46,530 bases of DNA from Zetaproteobacteria bacterium (GCA_021545665.1 JAJRTX010000274.1:1-46530), one strand, 5' to 3'; counted from the first letter of the stretch, positions 1 through 9,908 are shown. Made by a program: numbers and translations. Notes: generated by a model not told the origin, from the letters alone.

Positions 1-168
1 GACCATCTTTCGCAGAAAGTGGGCAGTCGCTACTAGCCCGGTCAGTCACTTGAGAGCCGACGCGATAGCGAGGTGACGAGGACGGCCGAGGCCTAAATGA
101 GCTGTCGAAGAACGGAGTGGAGTTGGCCCATGGACGGGGCAACTCTTTAACGAGTACTGGAGACACCC
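1..168 (+). promoter_or_regulatory. Hairpin-rich leader before a chemoreceptor gene, class unknown
   Basis: This stretch has no convincing ORF but several possible stems read as RNA on the plus strand. CTTTC-GCA-GAAAG lies at 7-19. GGGC (21-24) can pair with GCCC (36-39), flanked by AAGTG/CACTT (17-21/47-51). A strong stem at 120-129/136-145 has ten positions with one mismatch and a six-base loop. It looks more GC-rich than the gene that follows. Some chemoreceptor mRNAs carry cyclic-di-GMP riboswitches, but the conserved aptamer segments of that class are not recognisable here. It may be a structured 5' leader, or the end of an RNA gene that begins outside the window. Confidence 0.3.
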
Positions 169-216
169 TTGATTCAGGTGGTGCGATGGGGATTTATTCT
201 TAACGGGGTGTGCAGC

Positions 217-2235
217 ATGAAATTAACAATCAAAAATAAACTGTTTTTGGGTTTTGGCGCTGTGCTGGCAGCGATGACACTGGCATCCATCAATACCTTT
301 TATCATATGGAAACAACAGTCGAGGTAGAAGATAGACTTCTACATCTGCGCCAACCGACGGTTCGAGCCGGTTTACATCTTGCTGATGGTGTGCATTTAT
401 CACTCGCAGGCCTACGGGGTTACATGATTCTTGGTAAAGACCCAGCCAAGGCCACCATCTTCAAAGCAGAGCGTGCCAGTGGCTGGCATGAGATAGACCG
501 CTCCATGACTGAGCTGAATGAATTTTCTCAGCGCTGGACAGATCCAGCCAATATCGAACGGCTACGTGAACTGCAAGGACTGGTAGAGGCGTTCCGCACA
601 GCCCAGAAAGAAGTTGAGGCAATCGCTCATACCAGTGCCAATATTCCTGCATTCAACATGCTACTGACCGATGCCGCACCACGAGCGGGCAAAATTGTTG
701 CTGCCATTACCAAGATTATCAACATTGAATCCAGCATGGATGCAGACAATGAACGCCACCAACTGTTGAAAGCCATGGCCGATAACCGAGGTTCTTTTGC
801 CCTGGGCCTGGCCAGTATCCGCGCCTACCTGCTATCCGGTGACCTCCAGTTTCGCGATAACTTTCATGCCAACTGGAAGGTGAATAAAGCCAGTTTTAAA
901 AAGGTGGAGTCTATGAAGTCATTATTAAGCAAACAACAAATGGCGGCCTGGAATGAATATAAAACTGTTCGGGCAGAGTTTGCGCCAATGCCGGATAAAA
1001 TGTTCAAACTGCGTGCAGCCAAAGACTGGAACAAGGCCAATTACTGGTTAGGCAGCAAGGCAGCGCCCAAGGCCAAGCGGATTATGCAGCTTGTTGAAGA
1101 AATGCGTATTTCACAAGATAAACTTGCCGTCGAAGATGCTGAACTGCTGGAATATGAAAGTGCCGCAGCAAAATTCTGGATGCTTGCAGGTTTGACTGTC
1201 GCACTAATCATTGGTGCGGTAATTTCCTTATTCCTCAGCAATGCCATTGTTGGACCACTGAACAAGGTTGTTAGTCGCGCTAAAGAGATTGCCGCTGGCA
1301 ACCTGTCGACGCCGGATTACACCTCTACTGGTAATGATGAACTGACTGAACTCAGTGTGGCGATCAATCATATGAACGGCAGTCTCTATGATGTAATTTC
1401 ATCGGTTGGGCGCTCTTCACATGAGTTGGCAGCGGCTGCAAGCCAATTGCAGGCGACATCAGACAAGACCAGCACGGGCATGGAAAACCAGCACCACGAA
1501 ACGGATCAAGTGGCTGCGGCCATGAATGAGATGTCCGCCACGGTGCAGGAGGTTGCCAATACTGCCAGTGAAGCGGCCATATCTGCCGGCCAGGCAGACC
1601 AGGAAGCCGCCGATGGTCAGGTGGTGGTCAGTCAGACAGTGGGCAGCATTCAGCAACTGGCCACTCGAATCAGTGATGCCGCAGGCAACATCAACAAACT
1701 GGGTGAAAATGTAAATGGGGTGGATGATATCGTGGAAGTGATTAATGATATCGCCGAACAGACCAACCTGCTGGCATTGAATGCAGCCATTGAGGCTGCC
1801 CGTGCTGGTGAGCAGGGGCGAGGATTTGCTGTGGTTGCCGATGAAGTACGCACTCTGGCGGCGCGCACACAAGAATCCACCATTGAGATTCGCACCATGC
1901 TGGATAAATTGAAAAAGGCCTCTACTGAAGCGGTGGTGTCCATGGATGAAGGCGAAAAGCAGGCCCAGAAAAGCGTTGACCAGGCCAACTCTGCAAGTGC
2001 CTCACTTGAGGCCATCACCGCTGCTGTCGCCGCCATTAACAATATGAACACTCAGATTGCAACAGCATCTGAAGAGCAAAGCGCGGTAACTGAAGAGATG
2101 AATCGTAGCGTGATTCGTATCAGTGAAGAGGCTGAAAAAACTTTGGAAAATACCCGTGAAACAGCTGCCGCAGCGAACCAGGTGCAAGGTCTGTCATCGC
2201 AACTGCAAACCTTGGTGAGCAAGTTTAGGGTTTGA
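217..2235 (+). CDS. Methyl-accepting chemotaxis protein with a tandem helical-bundle sensor
   Basis: Transmembrane chemoreceptor of 672 aa that would signal to CheA/CheW. The first membrane helix is at about residues 8-28. A long periplasmic helical region (about 30-318) contains two copies of an R-x-Y-x-L-x-G-x-D-like motif, near residues 67-75 (RGYMILGKD) and 202-209 (RAYLLSGD). This suggests two stacked four-helix bundles, as in HBM-type sensors. The second membrane helix is at about 320-343, followed by HAMP and the cytoplasmic coiled coil. The highly conserved hairpin tip ([15 protein letters not shown]) is near residue 513. There is no C-terminal CheR-binding pentapeptide. I chose ATG 217 over the in-frame TTG at 169 because the membrane helix follows directly and a weak GGGGTG lies upstream. 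The ligand is unknown. The gene is monocistronic, with its own terminator. Confidence 0.93.
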   Translation: MKLTIKNKLFLGFGAVLAAMTLASINTFYHMETTVEVEDRLLHLRQPTVRAGLHLADGVHLSLAGLRGYMILGKDPAKATIFKAERASGWHEIDRSMTELNEFSQRWTDPANIERLRELQGLVEAFRTAQKEVEAIAHTSANIPAFNMLLTDAAPRAGKIVAAITKIINIESSMDADNERHQLLKAMADNRGSFALGLASIRAYLLSGDLQFRDNFHANWKVNKASFKKVESMKSLLSKQQMAAWNEYKTVRAEFAPMPDKMFKLRAAKDWNKANYWLGSKAAPKAKRIMQLVEEMRISQDKLAVEDAELLEYESAAAKFWMLAGLTVALIIGAVISLFLSNAIVGPLNKVVSRAKEIAAGNLSTPDYTSTGNDELTELSVAINHMNGSLYDVISSVGRSSHELAAAASQLQATSDKTSTGMENQHHETDQVAAAMNEMSATVQEVANTASEAAISAGQADQEAADGQVVVSQTVGSIQQLATRISDAAGNINKLGENVNGVDDIVEVINDIAEQTNLLALNAAIEAARAGEQGRGFAVVADEVRTLAARTQESTIEIRTMLDKLKKASTEAVVSMDEGEKQAQKSVDQANSASASLEAITAAVAAINNMNTQIATASEEQSAVTEEMNRSVIRISEEAEKTLENTRETAAAANQVQGLSSQLQTLVSKFRV

Positions 2236-2245
2236 TGTCAGAAAG

Positions 2246-2289
2246 CCGGTTTTAACGTCACTCTTGGTGGTGTTACAACCGGTTTTTTT
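2246..2289 (+). terminator. Rho-independent terminator of the first chemoreceptor gene
   Basis: CCGGTT (2246-2251) pairs with AACCGG (2277-2282). The intervening bases extend the stem imperfectly (AAC/GTT, CAC/GTG), and seven T follow directly. It begins 10 bases after the stop codon. Confidence 0.85.
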
Positions 2290-2474
2290 ATTGCTTTCAA
2301 CAACGACTGCACTCAGCTCGCTGAGTCTATGGGTTTCAAATCAATCACCAGCCAAAATATATCCCGTCCTTATCAGGGCAGGAACATTCGTCCCTGATTT
2401 TAGACGTGTTTTCACCTAAATATTCAACTTTTCATAGGGTTTCTGCTTGATTTATAAAGCTGTATTTTTAATTT

Positions 2475-2632
2475 GAGACCTTTGCACGATACAGGCGCGA
2501 AAGAAAAATGAGCTAATATTTTTTTGATTGAGGCAGAAAATGCAGTTAATAGCGAGCTATTGACAAGTTTTCTAACGAAAAGCAGGAGAATATTAGCCCT
2601 TTTTACTCGTGATTGTGTCGTGCAAAGGTCTC
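2475..2632. mobile_element. 158-bp MITE-like inverted-repeat element without transposase
   Basis: The ends are perfect inverted copies: GAGACCTTTGCACGA at 2475-2489 and its complement at 2618-2632. The symmetry continues imperfectly inward, with a second perfect block GCTAATATT (2512-2520) against AATATTAGC (2589-2597). There is no ORF inside. The GAGACCTTTGCA terminus resembles ends I recall from IS5-family (IS1106-like) elements, so this is probably a non-autonomous derivative; that family link is from memory, not a search. No clear target duplication is visible; only a TT/AA extension flanks the ends. It sits between a terminated chemoreceptor gene and one that has lost its 5' end. Confidence 0.75.
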
Positions 2633-2723
2633 AATCTATTATTTTAAAAATAATTAATCATGGCTCAAGGATTTAAAAAGCCTAAAGGTTTAATTCTGCC
2701 GGTCGCTTACAGCGTTGACGTAG

Positions 2724-4556
2724 GCAATTCCACAACTTAAATACAGTCAGGCCCATGCAGAATACCATCCACACATTAATGATTATCTAACCCGGTTTGG
2801 TTATTACGATATTTTTCTGGTGGACCCTGATACTGGCCATATTGTCTATTCGGTATTTAAAGAACTGGACTATGCCACCTCATTAAAAACCGGTCCCTAT
2901 ACCAATACCGGCATTGCCAAGGCCTTTAATACGGCTAACCGCTTGAGTGCCGGCCAAGTAACCTTGGAGGATTTTGAAACCTATCTGCCTTCTTATAATG
3001 GTCATGCCAGTTTTATTGCCACACCCATATTTGATCATGGTAAAAAAACAGGCGTGCTAATTTTTCAAATGCCGGTGGACAAGATTAATGCGGTGATGAC
3101 CCACAATGAGAAATGGGCCGATGCCGGACTGGGCGCTTCAGGCGAAGTCTATCTGGTTGGGCCTAATCGCTTAATGCGCAGTAATAGCCGTTTTTTGATA
3201 GAAGATGCTGATGGTTATTTCGCTGCCATTGAAGCTGTTGGTGTAGATGAAAAAGCGATCAAACTGATCAAAGCTAAGGGTACCAGCATTGGTCTGCATC
3301 GCATCGACAGTGAATCTGCCAAGTTGGCGGTCGCTGGCGAGAAGGGCGTACATATCATTCCTGACTATCGTAACGTGCCGGTTGTCTCGGCCTATGCGCC
3401 ATTGAATATTCCGGGACTGAAATGGGGCATCCTGGCAGAGATTGATGAAGACGAAGCCTTTGCCGCAGTCGGCCTATTGAAAGATGAAATGACATCAGCC
3501 TCCATTGTTGTTGCCTTGGTCATGCTTGTTATTGGGGCGGCAGTGGCATTTTTTGCGGCAATGGCGGTGGTTAAGCCCATTTTGAAATTGTCAGATACCG
3601 TGTCAGATATTGAACGTAATTCTGACCTGACCAAGCGTATTGATATCCATTCAAAAGATGAAATCGGAATGATGGCCAAGGCGCTGAATTCCATGCTCGA
3701 CAAGTTCCACAACAGCATGGAATCTGTCAATGGGGTGACATCACAGGTGGCGGCAGCATCTGAAGAAATGTCCAATATTACGACCGAAACCAGCCAGGCG
3801 ATCCAGTCGCAGATGTCAGAAACCGGCCAGGTAGCGACAGCGGTGACTGAAATGACAAGCACGGTACAAGAGGTGGCTAATAACACGGTTCATGCCGCGA
3901 CTGCAGCCGATGAAGCCAATCATGCCGCTGCTGATGGTCGCAATGTGGTGAATAACACCATTGCCTCTATCGAATCTCTGGCTGCAGAAGTTGAAAAAGG
4001 TGCTGAAACCATTGCTGCGGTTGAAAAAGACAGTGAGGCAATTGGCTCGGTGCTTGATGTGATCAGCGATATTGCTGAGCAGACTAACCTGTTGGCGCTG
4101 AATGCGGCAATCGAAGCGGCTCGTGCTGGTGAACATGGCCGTGGTTTTGCGGTGGTGGCTGACGAGGTACGCACTCTGGCCAGTCGCACCCAGGCTTCAA
4201 CCGAAGAGATTCAGGGCATGATTAATAAGCTTCAAAGTGGCTCGCGTGGTGCGGTTAAGGCGATGCAACAGGGGCGTATCAAGGCTCAGTCGAGTGTTGA
4301 ACAGGCAGGTAAAGCGGGTGAGGCTTTAGAGGCAATCACGACGGCTGTAGCTTCTATCCATGACTTGAATACCCAAATTGCCAGTGCGGCGGAAGAGCAA
4401 ACAGCAGTGTCTGAGGAAATTAGCAGGAATGTAGCTCAGATCAACCAGATGGCTGAAAATACGGCCGATGGTGCTAACCAAACCGCCACGGCAAGCGAGC
4501 AATTGGCAAACCTGGCTACTGATCTGCAAGGCATGGTTAATCAGTTTAAGATTTAG
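2724..4556 (+). pseudogene. Chemoreceptor gene lacking its 5' end
   Basis: The reading frame is recognisable as chemoreceptor from about 2739. Bases 2739-2819 encode a typical Cache-like sensor segment ending YYDIFLV, continuing into [15 protein letters not shown]. An in-frame TAG at 2721-2723 closes the frame upstream, and no ATG or Shine-Dalgarno opens it. The first usable codon is GTG 2820, without a ribosome site. What remains is the distal sensor domain, one membrane helix (about nt 3505-3570), HAMP, and a complete signalling domain with intact tip (about nt 4078-4180). The N-terminal signal anchor and proximal sensor are missing, so a product could not insert normally. The intact downstream frame over more than 1.8 kb implies recent damage. 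The MITE ends 92 bases before the remnant. Alternatively, a truncated cytoplasm-facing receptor could be made from GTG 2820. Confidence 0.75.
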
Positions 4557-4570
4557 AATCCGGGCAATAA

Positions 4571-4606
4571 AAAATCCGCAGCTGGCATATGCTAGCTGCG
4601 GATTTT
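4571..4606. terminator. Bidirectional terminator between convergent genes
   Basis: A 13-bp perfect stem (4571-4583 with 4594-4606, core AATCCGCAGCT) has a ten-base loop. A-rich sequence precedes it and T-rich sequence follows, so it can terminate both the chemoreceptor remnant and the minus-strand redoxin gene. Confidence 0.9.
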
Positions 4607-4624
4607 TGCATTTTCCTGATTGTA

Positions 4625-5203
4625 TTAGCCAAAGTAATCTGGTGCGTTAGCTTCTTTCCATTTGATATTACAGCCCAGGCTGGGTTTTTGTTCGGTTGGA
4701 ATGCTGTCGCCATTTAATAGTGCCTCGATGGCCGCACGCAGATCGGCACCTGTCGCTGGCTCATCGTTACGAGGACGGCTGTCATCAAACTGGCCGCGGT
4801 AGACCAGCTTCTGGTTTGCATCAAAGAGAAAAAAATCAGGTGTGCAGGCGGCCATATAGGCCTTTGCCACAGTCTGTGATTCGTCATACAGGTAAGGAAA
4901 GGTGTAACCCTGAGTGGCAACTTCTTCGGCCATTTTTTCCGGGCTGTCGGCAGGGTAGTTGCTGGCATCATTGCTGTTGATGCCAATCACGGCCAGGCCT
5001 TTGGCCTGATAATCTTTGGCCAGTTCGGCCAGAGCATCACGCAAGTGAATAACATAAGGGCAGTGATTACACATGAAGATGACCAGCATCCCCTTGGCAT
5101 CTTTGAAATCAGCCAGACTGACTTGATTGCCGTTGGTGTCGGGCAGTTTGAAGTTTGGTGCCTGGGTGCCAAGCGCTAACATAGTGGATTCGGTACGGGC
5201 CAT
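4625..5203 (-). CDS. Thioredoxin-fold redoxin of the AhpC/TSA-like type
   Basis: Cytoplasmic thioredoxin-like protein of 192 aa with no signal peptide. The active site is C45-N-H-C48 in the MCNHCPYV context, and a cis-proline loop follows (TPDFFLFD). This CNHCPY subgroup is annotated as thioredoxin family protein or redoxin; the physiological substrate is not known. I chose the ATG at 5203 because AAGGAAA lies at the right distance upstream; the longer frame to 5254 has no such signal. It stands alone, convergent with the chemoreceptor remnant and divergent from mltB. Confidence 0.85.
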   Translation of the reverse strand: MARTESTMLALGTQAPNFKLPDTNGNQVSLADFKDAKGMLVIFMCNHCPYVIHLRDALAELAKDYQAKGLAVIGINSNDASNYPADSPEKMAEEVATQGYTFPYLYDESQTVAKAYMAACTPDFFLFDANQKLVYRGQFDDSRPRNDEPATGADLRAAIEALLNGDSIPTEQKPSLGCNIKWKEANAPDYFG

Positions 5204-5329
5204 TGAAATTTCCTTGAATATAAAAATTGGACAGATTTTAGCCTTGCTCAGCAATTTTATAAACCACTAAATAACGTTGTGTTTCTTGGGGTTAAAGATG
5301 ATGACAGGCCAATTGTTTAGCCATTTATT

Positions 5330-5338
5330 TGCTAGAAT
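5330..5338 (+). promoter_or_regulatory. Possible extended -10 promoter of mltB
   Basis: TGCTAGAAT is an extended -10 match (TGnTAnAAT) 34 bases before the mltB start. No good -35 hexamer is present, which extended -10 promoters tolerate. Confidence 0.35.
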
Positions 5339-5371
5339 CAGGGCTTACTTTCAGGGGCGGGGAAAAAGCAG

Positions 5372-6340
5372 ATGATGCGATCAGTTAAATGGTTTTGTGC
5401 TGTGTTGATGTTAGCTAGTGGATCAGCAGTGGCGGAGCAACAAAATTTTGAACAATGGTTGGGTGAGCTGAGGCAAGAGGCCATTGGCAAAGGTATTTCT
5501 GAGCAGATCTTTGATACGGCCTTCAAGGGGGTTAAACCCATCCCGCGCATTATTAAGCTGGATAGAAAACAGCCTGAATTTACCCTGACCCTGGAACAGT
5601 ATGTCAGCCGCGTGGTGCCAAAGCGGCGTATTAATCTGGGCAAAAAACGTCTTGAAGCCAATCGTGAGCTGCTGCAACAGGTGGCTGAGAAATACGGTGT
5701 GCAGCCGCGTTTTCTGGTTGCCTTTTGGGGCATTGAAACAGACTTTGGCCGCCTTACCGGTGGTCATTCTGTTATCGCTGCTATTACCACTCTGGCGTAC
5801 GATGGCCGTCGTTCAGCGTTTTTCCGACGCCAGTTATTTGATGCCCTGCATATTCTTGAAGAGGGGCACATCACGTCCGACAAGATGATCGGGTCCTGGG
5901 CCGGCGCCATGGGGCAGGCGCAGTTTATGCCGTCTACCTTCCGCGCTTATGCGGTGGATTTTGATGGCGATGACAAGATTGACCTGTGGGGTAATTTGGG
6001 CGATGTATTTGCGTCGGCCGCTAACTACTTGTCTCAAATCGGTTGGAAAGATGACCAAACCTGGGGCCGGGAAATCAAGCTACCAGACAATTTTGATAAA
6101 TCCCTGCTCGGTCTGGATATCAAAAAAAGCCTGGCCGAGTGGGACAAGCTGGGGGTGCGCCGCCTGTCGGGCAAGCATCTGCCCAAACGTGACATGCAAG
6201 CCTCGCTGGTGCAGCCGGATGAGGGTAAATATGTCCGCAGCTATCTGGTTTACGATAACTATCGTGCCATCAGGCACTGGAACAAATCACATAAATTTGC
6301 CATTGCTGTGGGCACGCTTGCCGATAGCATTGCCCGTTAA
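5372..6340 (+). CDS. mltB: Lytic murein transglycosylase, MltB type
   Basis: Periplasmic peptidoglycan lytic transglycosylase of 322 aa. It cleaves the MurNAc-GlcNAc bond to leave a 1,6-anhydro end. It has a signal peptide of about 21 residues (cleavage near AVA-EQ) and no lipobox. The catalytic glutamate is E122 in FWGIETDFG. The family motif GSWAGAMGQAQFMPSTF and the DFDGDDKIDLW segment follow, as in MltB proteins. GGGGA precedes two adjacent ATGs (5372 and 5375). It is soluble rather than lipid-anchored, unlike E. coli MltB. pepN follows within 40 bases on the same strand. The family call is firm; the exact paralogue is less so. Confidence 0.9.
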   Translation: MMRSVKWFCAVLMLASGSAVAEQQNFEQWLGELRQEAIGKGISEQIFDTAFKGVKPIPRIIKLDRKQPEFTLTLEQYVSRVVPKRRINLGKKRLEANRELLQQVAEKYGVQPRFLVAFWGIETDFGRLTGGHSVIAAITTLAYDGRRSAFFRRQLFDALHILEEGHITSDKMIGSWAGAMGQAQFMPSTFRAYAVDFDGDDKIDLWGNLGDVFASAANYLSQIGWKDDQTWGREIKLPDNFDKSLLGLDIKKSLAEWDKLGVRRLSGKHLPKRDMQASLVQPDEGKYVRSYLVYDNYRAIRHWNKSHKFAIAVGTLADSIAR

Positions 6341-6376
6341 TTTTCAAATATATTCAGTTTTAAAAGTCGAGTGATT

Positions 6377-8992
6377 ATGAGCAACAAACAACCCGAAACC
6401 ATTTATCTTAAAGATTATCAGCCGGTTCCATTTCAGGTTGAGTCTGTCGGTCTGCATTTTAATCTGGGGGAGACACAGACGGTTGTGACTTCAACCTTGA
6501 CGGTGCAGCGTAACAGTCGTGGTGTGCTGCGACTGGATGGCCAGGCGTTGGAACTGGTGAGTATCCTGCTTGATGGTGAAAAGTTGACAGAAGATCGTTA
6601 TGAACTTGATGCCGAGTCGCTGACGATTGCCGATCTGCCGGATCATTTTGAACTGAAAATTCAGACTATCACTCAGCCACAGTTAAACACCTCGCTGGAA
6701 GGTTTGTATAAATCCAGTGGCAACTTTTGCACACAGTGCGAGGCCGAAGGATTTAGAAAAATTACCTATTATTACGACCGCCCGGATGTGATGAGTCTGT
6801 TTACGACTACCATTGAGGCAGATAAAGAAAAATACCCCGTCTTGCTGAGCAATGGCAATCCTGTTGATCGCGGCGAACTGGGTAATGGCCGTCACTGGGT
6901 TAAGTGGCATGACCCGTTCAAAAAACCTTGCTACCTGTTTGCCCTGGTGGCGGGGCAACTGGATTGCGTCGCCAATACATTCACCACCATGTCAGGCCGT
7001 GATGTGCAGCTGGAGATCTATGTTGAGTCACACAATATGGATAAGTGTGCTCATGCCATGGCTTCGCTGAAGCGTTCGATGAAGTGGGATGAAAAGGTGT
7101 TTGGCCGCGAATATGATCTGGATATCTACATGATTGTAGCGGTGGATGATTTCAACATGGGGGCGATGGAGAACAAGGGCTTGAACGTCTTCAACTCCAA
7201 ATATGTGTTGGCGCGACCCGACACTGCGACAGATATGGACTTTATCAATATCGAGGCGGTGATTGGTCATGAATATTTTCACAACTGGTCGGGCAATCGC
7301 GTCACCTGTCGCGACTGGTTTCAACTCAGCCTTAAAGAAGGTTTTACCGTTTTTCGTGACCAGCAGTTTACTGCGGATATGTTCTCGGCCACGGTGAAGC
7401 GTATTGATGATGTTAATCGTTTGCGCAGTTACCAGTTTGTTGAAGATGCGGGACCGATGGCCCATCCGGTGCGGCCTGAATCCTATGTTGAAATCAACAA
7501 TTTTTATACCCTGACGGTGTATGAGAAAGGGGCTGAGATTGTACGCATGATCTACAACCTGTTAGGCAGGCACGCCTTCCGCAAGGGGTCGGATCTCTAT
7601 TTTGATCGTCATGATGGTCAGGCCGTGACCACTGATGATTTTGTCAAGGCGATGGAAGATGCCAGTGGCATTGATCTGACTCAATTTAAGCGTTGGTATA
7701 GTCAGGCCGGTACGCCGGTGCTTGAATGTGAGTCTGACTATGATGCAGATGCAGAGACCTTTACCCTGACCGTTAAACAAAACTGCCCGCCATCCCCAGG
7801 GCAAGAGAAAAAACTGCCTTACCACATTCCGTTTGGCATTGGTTTGCTAGGTGCCGATGGTCAAGACCTGGCAATCGAAAATACCACCCTGGAATTGAAA
7901 CATGCGGAAGAACGTTTTGTTTTTAATGGTGTTAAACAACGACCTGTACCTTCGTTGCTGCGTCATTTCTCGGCGCCCGTAAAACTGAAATATGATTACA
8001 GCACCGAAGAGCTGGCCTTCTTGATGGCCAATGATGCCGATGAATTTAATCGCTGGGATGCTGGCCAACGTTTAGGGTTGCAGTTGATGTTGCAGCTTAT
8101 TGAGCAGCAACAGGCGGGCGACAGCTTTGACGTCACTAAGCTGTCAGGGAGTTACAAACCATTTTCTGATGGCTTTAAGGCTTTGTTGCAGGCGCAGGGC
8201 GGTGATCTCAATTTTCGGGCCGCCGCATTGATGCTGCCAGGCGAAAACTATATTGGCGAAAGCATGGCGGTGATTGATCCGGTTGCGATTCACGCGGCAA
8301 GAACAGCATTGCGCCGTTGCCTGGCCGAGGAACATGAAGCCTTGTTGTGGCAAGTGTTTGAGGCTAACGAAGCGTCAGGTGCTTACCGTGTTGATGCCGT
8401 GTCTGTTGGCAAGCGCAGTTTAAAAAATGTCTGCCTGGCCTATCTGTCTACACTGGCAAGTGATAAAGCGGTTGCAGCGTCAGTCACACAGCTTGATGCC
8501 AATAATATGACCGATGTGATGACTGGCATGCGCAACCTGATCGATATGGATTGTGATGCGCGTCAGCAGGCAATTAGTGGTTTCTATGATAAGTGGAAGA
8601 ATGATGCGCTGGTGGTGGATAAATGGTTGTCGTTGCAGGCCGTTTCCAGCCTGCCGAATACGCTTGAGCATGTGAAAGCCCTGATGCAGCACGAGGCCTT
8701 TACGATCAAAAACCCCAACAAGGTGCGTGCTTTGATCAGCGCCTTTGTTGCTGGCAATGCCAGTCAGTTTCACCAAGCCACGGGGGAGGGGTATGCCTTT
8801 CTTGCCGATCAGGTAATAACCTTGAATGGCCTTAATCCACAGGTTGCGGCACGGATGGTCTCGCCTCTGATTCAATGGCGTCGCTATGACGAATCTCGTC
8901 AGAGCCTGATGCAGGCGCAGCTGCAACGGATTCTGGACACCCCAGAGTTATCGAAAGATGTTTATGAAGTTGTTTCAAAAGGATTGTCATAG
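6377..8992 (+). CDS. pepN: Aminopeptidase N
   Basis: M1-family zinc aminopeptidase of 871 aa, essentially the length of E. coli PepN. It removes N-terminal residues from peptides in the cytoplasm. The exopeptidase motif GAMEN is at about residues 261-265. The zinc site is H298-E-Y-F-H302 with E321 in SLKEGF. The C-terminal helical domain extends to the end. I prefer ATG 6377 to the GTG two codons earlier; neither has a strong ribosome site. It lies 36 bases after mltB and 2 bases before the DUF2797 gene, so the three may be cotranscribed. Confidence 0.96.
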   Translation: MSNKQPETIYLKDYQPVPFQVESVGLHFNLGETQTVVTSTLTVQRNSRGVLRLDGQALELVSILLDGEKLTEDRYELDAESLTIADLPDHFELKIQTITQPQLNTSLEGLYKSSGNFCTQCEAEGFRKITYYYDRPDVMSLFTTTIEADKEKYPVLLSNGNPVDRGELGNGRHWVKWHDPFKKPCYLFALVAGQLDCVANTFTTMSGRDVQLEIYVESHNMDKCAHAMASLKRSMKWDEKVFGREYDLDIYMIVAVDDFNMGAMENKGLNVFNSKYVLARPDTATDMDFINIEAVIGHEYFHNWSGNRVTCRDWFQLSLKEGFTVFRDQQFTADMFSATVKRIDDVNRLRSYQFVEDAGPMAHPVRPESYVEINNFYTLTVYEKGAEIVRMIYNLLGRHAFRKGSDLYFDRHDGQAVTTDDFVKAMEDASGIDLTQFKRWYSQAGTPVLECESDYDADAETFTLTVKQNCPPSPGQEKKLPYHIPFGIGLLGADGQDLAIENTTLELKHAEERFVFNGVKQRPVPSLLRHFSAPVKLKYDYSTEELAFLMANDADEFNRWDAGQRLGLQLMLQLIEQQQAGDSFDVTKLSGSYKPFSDGFKALLQAQGGDLNFRAAALMLPGENYIGESMAVIDPVAIHAARTALRRCLAEEHEALLWQVFEANEASGAYRVDAVSVGKRSLKNVCLAYLSTLASDKAVAASVTQLDANNMTDVMTGMRNLIDMDCDARQQAISGFYDKWKNDALVVDKWLSLQAVSSLPNTLEHVKALMQHEAFTIKNPNKVRALISAFVAGNASQFHQATGEGYAFLADQVITLNGLNPQVAARMVSPLIQWRRYDESRQSLMQAQLQRILDTPELSKDVYEVVSKGLS

Positions 8993-8994
8993 AC

Positions 8995-9819
8995 ATGGCA
9001 ACAATACAGGGCAATTTGCGCAAAATGATCACCCGGCATGCCAGCCCGGTGCAGTATGAAATGGTGTTGGGTGAAAACCGTGTCGCCATGAATGATTATG
9101 TTGGTAAGCATGTGCAGTTGAAATTTCTGGGCGAGATCAATTGTGTCAGTTGTGGTCGTAAGACTAAAAAAAGTTTCCAGCAGGGCTACTGCTTTCCCTG
9201 CATGCGCAGTCTGCCTGAATGTGATGGCTGCATTGTCAGGCCCGAGACCTGCCACTATGAGGCGGGCACTTGTCGCGATCCGGAATGGGGAGAGACAAAC
9301 TGTTTTCAGGATCACTACGTCTATCTGGCCAATTCTTCCGGCATCAAGGTCGGCATCACTCGTGGCAGCCAAATCCCAATACGCTGGATGGATCAGGGGG
9401 CAACCCAGGCCCTGCCAATTTTCAGGGTTAATAATCGTTTATTGTCCGGTCTGGTTGAGGTGGCGATTAAACAGCACGTTTCAGATCGGACTGACTGGCG
9501 CAAGATGTTGAAGGGGGTAGCTGTCGAGGTGGATTTGCATCAGCGCCGGGATGAATTTGTTGCCAAGTGTGAAACCGAGCTTACAGAACTGACTGATAAG
9601 TATGGTGCTGATGCCATTACCCTGCTTGACGGGCAGGAGCGGGTTGATATTGACTACCCGGTGCTGAATTATCCTGAAAAGGTCAAATCCTTTAATTTTG
9701 ACAAAACTGAGTTGGTTGAGGGCACCTTGGAAGGCATTAAAGGGCAATATCTGATCTTTGATTCCGGGGTGATAAATATGCGCAAGTTTGGCGGCTATCT
9801 CATTGAAATGACAGTCTAA
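8995..9819 (+). CDS. DUF2797 cysteine-rich protein
   Basis: Protein of 274 aa that I recognise as DUF2797. The N-terminal part has nine cysteines, including four C-x2-C-type pairs or near pairs (C50/C53, C66/C69, C76/C79, then C86, C93, C103). This pattern suggests one or two zinc- or metal-binding knuckles. The middle has the family segment YLANSSGIKVGITR. No catalytic motif is clear and no function is established. It starts 2 bases after the pepN stop, with AAGGA inside the pepN end, so translation is probably coupled. There is no signal peptide; it is probably cytoplasmic. Confidence 0.85.
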   Translation: MATIQGNLRKMITRHASPVQYEMVLGENRVAMNDYVGKHVQLKFLGEINCVSCGRKTKKSFQQGYCFPCMRSLPECDGCIVRPETCHYEAGTCRDPEWGETNCFQDHYVYLANSSGIKVGITRGSQIPIRWMDQGATQALPIFRVNNRLLSGLVEVAIKQHVSDRTDWRKMLKGVAVEVDLHQRRDEFVAKCETELTELTDKYGADAITLLDGQERVDIDYPVLNYPEKVKSFNFDKTELVEGTLEGIKGQYLIFDSGVINMRKFGGYLIEMTV

Positions 9820-9908
9820 ATATATTGACTGGGAATAGATTAGTGTCTCTCTTGGTTTTTCTAAGCCACTGAAAACAAATAAGAATATTATTAACTTCGG
9901 GTGATCAT

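Noticed and set aside
1..168. Cyclic-di-GMP riboswitch before the chemoreceptor gene
   Set aside because: The tempting segment GGCCTAA is present, but the other conserved aptamer segments and spacing are not. I kept it as an unclassified leader.
1459..2051. Long minus-strand frames over the chemoreceptor signalling domain
   Set aside because: Similar antisense frames recur at 3816-4189 over the second chemoreceptor because the same conserved coding sequence is there. They are shadows.
2660..2740. 26-codon ORF beginning MAQGFKKPKGL
   Set aside because: It has no ribosome site, overlaps the start of the chemoreceptor remnant, and has no membrane or secreted pattern. It may be a fragment of the lost sequence.
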